A DNA stretch of 64,000 nt, from contig NC_091865.1 of assembly GCF_019399895.1 (NCBI RefSeq), forward strand, positions 6,639,001 through 6,703,000, given 5' to 3'. The DNA comes from Cardiocondyla obscurior. Its lineage: Eukaryota; Arthropoda; Insecta; Hymenoptera; Formicidae. This document shows, piece after piece, positions 57,693 through 64,000 of the stretch (positions within the stretch are counted from its first letter, which is position 1; each line of letters begins with the position of its first letter). Under the pieces are notes generated by a model. The model had not been told where the DNA came from and did no database searches. It saw only the letters and a list, made by a program, of their open reading frames with translations. The translations under genes and the position numbers were made by a program.

Positions 57693-60600
57693 AAAATATA
57701 AAAAATTACGAACAACGCATTTTATTGCCGCGCGTTACATTACCCACATTGTAACACTGTCTGAAATTAAAACGATAAACTTGAACAATAATTTGCGCGA
57801 AAGTGCTTTCGTCGACAAGCGGAATTTTAACGGCTAGAAAATCCGTTAATCATTATTTTAATGAATTGAAATGGGTTTCGTAATACTTTCGTCGTTCACT
57901 TGACGATTTTATATTTCGACGGGAAAGGTAAAAGATTCAGAATTTTATAAATATTAGAGGCTACAGAACGCGCGCGTTATTATTTTCGGACATTGGTCAA
58001 TTTAATTTCCTTTTTTTTTAATAATTACGGAAATTATAATAAAAATTAAACCAACATTTACTCTCACGGCTTAAAGCAAGCCAAGCGAGAAAACTAATCG
58101 GCGTCGACGAAAAGCGACGGCAATAAGCAGCTAAGTGGTTTTTACTGAATTTACATTATTAAACAGTGAATTTTACGCGTCTAAACATCGCTGTTCACCG
58201 CGACGTTATTGTTGCAGTTTGCACGATCATCGGTTAAAAATTTAATTTTACTTCGAAAAAGGAGTCCGGCGAGTCGCACGCTACAGCTTTTTATTCGCGT
58301 AATGCGCTTCCCAGGGGAAAAGTTTCTATTCGGTTCGCGCTGTTCATAAATACCAGATACCCGCAGCTTGCAGTTCTCTTTCACGAAGGTATCGTCGGAA
58401 GACAATGTCTTCTCGGTCGCGTGCAGATGCAGGCATAGATGCAGATGCAATTCAATACGAAGGAGGCCGTCGCAGCTGCGCTTGGCCCACTGACCTACTT
58501 AGCCGCATTTCCGCGTGTGCGACACTTTGTCACGGTAACGCAAAACCAGGATTCACGCCGGCACGCTCCCGCAGCTTCCATTTTATGCCCCGGGTCGAAG
58601 AGAGTCGCGGCAGCTTCGCGGTTTCGGGTGAAAATGCACGACCTCGCGTTGCAATTACGTAAATGGCCGCGGCAACCGACGATGCGCACCCTTGGAGAAC
58701 GCGAAGTCGTTTCGCGTTCACGGTATTAACGGCTCGCGCGTGAGGCTGTAATAGGTCTTTCTGAGAGAATCTTATAAAAAAAAATTAAAAAAAAAAAAAA
58801 AAAAAGAAAGAGTGAAAGAGAAAGATAAGCGAAGAACGGATCTAATCAAATATATAAACAGCTGGTGTCCCAGATACGTTCATCACATTCAGTTTATTCC
58901 AACATTATCTGACCTAATTCCCACCGACACTTTTCCCCGGCGATAAACCATTTCAGCAATTACCTTGACGAAAGTCACGAGCACATTTTGTTTCCAACAA
59001 AATGGAAAGTCTAATAACTAAATAAAACAGTCCGTGCTTCGATCGCGGTGTCGCAAAAGCCATCACCTCGGCTTATCGGAAGTTATTTATTCTCGTTTCG
59101 AAAACCGGAGCTTTTAAGAAGACCGCGATGAAATACAAGTTCGCTCGAGTTTCGCATTAAAGTGTTAGAACTCGGGACGGAATAACCGCTTTTTTTTTTT
59201 TTACTGCGACCATTATTAACTATTATCAACAAATCGAAAGTTTCAACTTGCTCCACGCGAGTTCCAGTTTTAATCCGCCGTTATTCGGTTTAGCTCCTCC
59301 GATTAACAATTCATTTACGATCAACTCCACGAGATTACGACGGAGAGGGTGGGGGGTGGTCCCTTATGCACGATATAATTTCCCTCGTGACGTAAGCACA
59401 CAGCTTCGGCCGTGGAAACTGGGTCGGGTGGGAATCTCGAAAAAGATCCGGCGTGCTTTTTGTATACCCGACGAAGGAGACGTACCGTCATTTTTCATCG
59501 GTCATTTTCAACAAACGCTTTGCTGGTTCTCGTCATTAACACTGTCGCCCGCGTCCATGAACGAAAGGGTGCAAACGGGAGAAAAACCGATGTCTTTTCG
59601 AGAATACGTTCCCGCGAGTAAAAACCTTTCGCGCTCGAATGCAAATAGGTCAGAGGCCCGCGAACCGACGACTCTCGGAAACGCGAAATTAATCGAGTAC
59701 GCGAACTTACATTTATCCCTTTGAGAAGATCTCACGTTTGTTACCTGACTCAACGTCGAAGGCGTTTCCTTATCTTTTTCGCACGATTATGATAAGTTAA
59801 TAACGTACGGGCCGTACTGGTCGTAAACAGTCCAGCGATAGAAATCTGAAAGAAGCTTAACTATTGCGAAGAAACACGAGGGCACAGGGAGGAGGTCAAG
59901 TTATTGATTACGCGTTCGCGACATCGCGGTTCAACGGCTGATAAGGTCTAAAGACGGGATACTTTTCCGTCAATAATTCCAATTGAAAGGACATTGACGC
60001 GCTGCGTGAGCATGTAGCGAGACAAACAGCCTCCCCAAAGGTTAAAGTCATCGGACTATGTAAACAATTTGTCTCTGGCGCCGAATCAATGTGCAAACGG
60101 TTCATTGGAAAAACGAACGGTGTGAAACCGGCGTAAAACCCTCGGCGTCGGGCAGCGTGGCACAGAAACGGAGTTATTATTTGTCACCAGTCGATAAGCG
60201 AAGTCGTCCAACTTTTTTTTATCTACGGCTCGGATATGTGTATATTTATATATGAAAAAAAAAGAGGAGGGGAGGGAGAAAAAGGCTTCATCCCCCGCTC
60301 TCCACAGTCGTCGATGAATGAAGCTCTCGATATACTTTATGATAAATTTGCCAAGCCGAGTCTTGCTCAACGTGATGGATGACCGTTATTTATCGCGACT
60401 TCCCAATTTGCGACATTTCCCCCTTTTAACAATTCAATTTGTTAAGGAAATTGATCGATCGGCGGAATGATAAATGATAAAGGAAACGATAATTAAATTT
60501 TTGCCGAGGCAATAGTTTTCTCGCGGTGCTGGGCGAATCGTCGTTCCCGGGATCGCAATCGTTACGTAACCAGCGATAATCGCTTGCCATCATTGTGTTC

Positions 60601-60749
60601 TTGAAAACTCTCGATTCGAAGTCGGCCACGTGGGCGGACGTAATTGAATAACATCGTGCTTGAATATGCCGAGGCGCTCCTTGACGCGAGAATACCACAT
60701 TTCCATCAGATTCTGATCGATCGGCCGATCCGCTGACAGGAAGACGAAT

Positions 60750-60784
60750 CTTTTTTTTTTTTTTTTTTTTTTTTTCTTTTTTTT
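60750..60784. repeat. poly-T tract
   Basis: 26 T, one C, 8 T. Confidence 0.9.
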
Positions 60785-63700
60785 CCCTTTTTTTTCCACG
60801 TTAACGTGCCGGAAATACGAACGCGAGAATTTTTTTTCAGCGACGAGATGCATATCTGCGCAGCGGCCGCCACGTCTATTTTGAAATTGAATGGGAGACT
60901 CGCGAATAAGACTCTTGATTTCTGTGCAAACGCGCGACGATCGTAATTCTACCGTGAATCCCACATAAATCCTTATGATCTACTTCCCCGCGTAAGTGCT
61001 CGGCGGCGAGTACTCTCCGTCGCTTTGAGGATTCCTCGTTCACTCGAGGATGCGACGAGGACACGACATCGGACGATTTCTGCACCGCGAACGAATGGCG
61101 TATGATAATTAGACCTTGCCTTGCCGCTAACGACGCGCTAGGCTGAACAGCGATTAGGATTTACTTGTGTAAGTCTTGAAACTCGGCGCTGACACGGTAT
61201 ATCTCGCAGATCGCGCGAGTCATGAGGCATCGATTTTAGCAAAATAACTGACACCTGATGCCTCCTAGTAATGCAATTCGGTGTTCCGCGAGAAACTCCG
61301 CTGAATCGTGTTTGCATCAGGTATCGAATATTGAGCCGATAGTATTGATCCACGTTACAAATTTAATTTTAACGAGCAACACTATTAAAAAAAAAAAACC
61401 AGCTATTAATTATATTAAGTAATAAAGACCGTTTTATAAATAAAGGCACGAATATTAATTGAAGAAAAACTCTTACGGTGTCAAAACTAAATTTTTGCTA
61501 TCAATAATAATAATTTTAATACGCAAAAAAATTCTTTGCAAAAAATATTGTCATACGTCAACTATTAAGTTACCGAAATTGATACTGAAAACTGATAATA
61601 CAACCTGGCGTACAACTTGACGATAACGGACGTCGCTTTTCAACCATCCAGACACAAATACTTAATCGCAAATTCTTTCTTTCTTTTTTTTTTCTATTTT
61701 TTTTGTAACAACGGCGAGATTTCATAATAACGCGATCAATATCCGCGTTCGGTTACCGCGATTTTCGTATCGGATGTCAATTATTTTCGTTAATGGAACG
61801 TGGAACGGGACAGCAACAGCTTTCTATAGCGCAACTGCTCCGAAGAGTTCGCGGCGTGGAGCACTGCGCGGTCGAGGACTATTAATGGAATCAAGAAGAC
61901 TGCCGTTGTAAAGCCGACGTTCACACGGCCGTTCTTTATCAAGCCGCGAGCAAGGCTACATATAATATCAGTGTTAAAATTATCCGCCCTGTCCCTTCAA
62001 TGAAGAAGGAAGCACGCTGAAAACGACTCCGCCCTGCAGTCTTCGTCTATCGGCCTAGGAAGGGCGAGAACGCGTCATGCGATATTCGCGATTAAACGCA
62101 ACGCGAAACTCGATCGCACGAAAATACGCGAACAAATCGTGCGTCATTAATTTATCACAATTAGATCGGTCGGGTATAATATTAATGTCGATCGATATTC
62201 AATCGGCATAAAACGTAGCATGAGCGGAATTAAAATTATTTTAAATTATAATGCGGTTCCGAACAACGCTCTCGTACCTTTTTCGGATCACTGCCAAGTG
62301 GAGCAATCGAGCCGTTTGTCTCCGCCTGAATAATTACGATCGGGACTGGAGAACGCGGCGTTTAAAGGGGAAAATATTTTGCGCGACGGCGCCGAAATAC
62401 ATTTTCCTCGCGCGGTTCTTTCGCCTCCGTTGTCGAAGACGCGCTTGAAGAACGTTCGGGTTTGAACGTTTTGTATATTTCACGGGATATGGTCAGCGTG
62501 TCTACGTTCTCGTAACTCTCTTAACAGCCTAGTACCAGCAGGGTCGGCTCTCCTAGGGCGAATACCGAACGGAATCCTCGGGCGTGTTAGAGCATCGCTA
62601 AAGTGGGTCATCGCGGCGGAGCGGAGCGCGCGGGTATCTCTCCGATGTACATCGTCAATCGCTCGTTTACAACCATTCCCGAAGCGACCGTACGCTTTGT
62701 GCGCCAAAGTGTACAGTGTGCACGAGCAGGCGGACGCGCCTAGTCGTATTTACGTACGTGGTAAATCGTCGCGGAATATCATCGTCGAATAACGTCGCGC
62801 GGTTGAACGTGGCTGAGTAAACTAATTCGGCGAGTTCGGTCCACACGGCACGTCCTTCTGTTCCGCGAGGCTCTCGGCGGAAATGTATCTGCGAAAATGT
62901 CGCGAGGATGAGGTAGAAGATCCCCCGTATTGTCGCGTATTTCAAATCCCTCCTGGAGAGCGAATTTCCGCGCCGCGATTCTAAAATTGGAGCTGACTCC
63001 TCGCCGCGGCGAAAGAAGCCGTCCAGAAGTATATCTCCGTTAGCGGAGCCTTACGGCGGTTTAATCTTGCCGATATGCATGCTTTTGCCGGCCTAATAAC
63101 GCCGCTCGCCACGTCGCGGGTCTAAGCACGCGTGTACCCGGAGTGGGTACAATATCTGATACGCCGTCCGATCGGGTACTCCCGCGGCTCGCAAAATGCA
63201 ATCGCCAGCTGGAAAACTGGTATCTTTTTTCCACGACTTCTCTCCGGCGATTGAGCGCGGTTAGGTAACCGGCTGCATCTTGCGAAATCGCAATGAGCGC
63301 CGTCGAACTATACGGCTAACGGACAAAACGCGACAGGAACTGGTTAATCAAACGGCAAACAACCGCGCCCGTGCGTCTCATTATACGGCAGGCTTTCCAT
63401 ACATCCGCTTGCACGCGCAATGTGCATACGACGTGAATATTACAGGATACGGTGAGCTATCGGCGAGCGGGGGAGATGAAAGGAGCACCTCGCGGCCGAC
63501 TCTTTCTCTTTGCCGCGCGCCAGCAGGAAACAAATTAATCTTATCATCCAGCAATCTTACCCAGCTCGACGCTAACAGCCTATCGCCTCTTTCCGAATAG
63601 CATTTCGACGGTTAATTCTTTCCCTTTTTAATTCACGAAAAGTGACGCGATTCCGTTTCGATCTGATCAGAGGACGCGGCGGCAACGCGAGAGCGATTGC

Positions 63701-64000
63701 CAGTTTTAACCCTCAACTGGAACACCCCGAGAGAAACATTTAGCCTCGATTATGAATTCATGATATTTCTGACGATAAATATAGCCAATTCGGCCATTAT
63801 GTGACGGAGATAATTGAGTCAACTACATTTGTAATCAGAGGTATCATGAAAATTACAGTCGAGGCTACTACAATTTTTTTTTTTTCTCTCTTTCTTGGCG
63901 TGAGCGAAGAAAAAAAGAGCGGCCCGAATCGTTCGCCGTTTGAGGGTAGATCACGCACGAATCGTCACCGATCCCACGTTATATTTTCGTTTTAATCGCT

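Larger units (their letters stand above)
53558..64000 (-). other. UBE2H: probable large 5' intron of UBE2H
   Basis: 10.4 kb of CpG-rich sequence from the acceptor at 53558 to the right edge. It contains poly-T/poly-A tracts (57659-57692, 58784-58805, 60750-60784) and many overlapping open frames on both strands, as expected of GC-rich non-coding DNA. The longest (59248-59724 plus) has no domain I recognise and no convincing start. No exon encoding the UBE2H N-terminus was seen. Confidence 0.5.

Noticed and set aside
59248..59724. A 158-codon plus-strand open frame
   Set aside because: Begins at a TTG codon, lies in CpG-rich intron where both strands have many long open frames, and shows no domain.

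Overview
The window is eukaryotic, almost certainly insect, DNA. It is intron-rich, with GT/AG splice sites, AT-rich introns with homopolymer and TA microsatellite tracts, and stretches of CpG-rich DNA. Three protein-coding genes can be supported. The protein sequences and the patchy AT-rich/CpG-rich composition suggest a hymenopteran, probably an ant; that placement is inference.

Layout. (1) 449-5545, plus strand: the last four visible exons of a gene for a secreted-side protein with a CUB domain and a hydrophobic C-terminal tail; its 5' part lies off the left edge. (2) 8802-36784, minus strand (5' UTR exons probably reaching about 43 kb): the complete coding region of the inositol 1,4,5-trisphosphate receptor (Itpr), the IP3-gated Ca2+ release channel of the ER. 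I resolved 44 coding exons whose lengths sum to 8205 nt, an intact frame of 2734 codons plus stop. The IP3-contacting residues, six membrane segments, the GGGIGD selectivity filter and the C-terminal Cys/His motif are all present. The CUB gene and Itpr are convergent, tail to tail. (3) 52493-53557, minus strand: the last three coding exons of the E2 ubiquitin-conjugating enzyme UBE2H, with the catalytic Cys; its N-terminal exon(s) are not visible and probably lie beyond the right edge, so 53.6-64 kb is probably intron.

The main result of the hunt is a set of four short, open, phase-preserving exon candidates inside the central regulatory region of Itpr: 24 nt at 22181, 78 nt at 18280, 36 nt at 17128 and 150 nt at 15781. 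The main frame is intact with or without each of them. The 150-nt cassette sits exactly where vertebrate ITPR1 carries its SII splice insert, and the 24-nt microexon lies near the SIII region. The 78-nt and 36-nt candidates have no counterpart I know of. Together they suggest combinatorial splicing of the coupling domain of an insect IP3 receptor.

Other structure: three near-identical tandem copies of a 326-bp unit in an Itpr intron; a 26-bp-stem inverted repeat just upstream of the presumed Itpr first exon; a uORF in the Itpr leader; an unassigned minus-strand terminal-exon-like ORF at 50857-51195; and a compositional step that runs through Itpr (AT-rich 3' two thirds, CpG-rich 5' end). I see no CRISPR array, operon, rRNA or convincing tRNA. 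The long stretches 27.9-36.7 kb, 36.9-42.5 kb, 43.4-50.8 kb and 53.6-64 kb show no gene I can defend.
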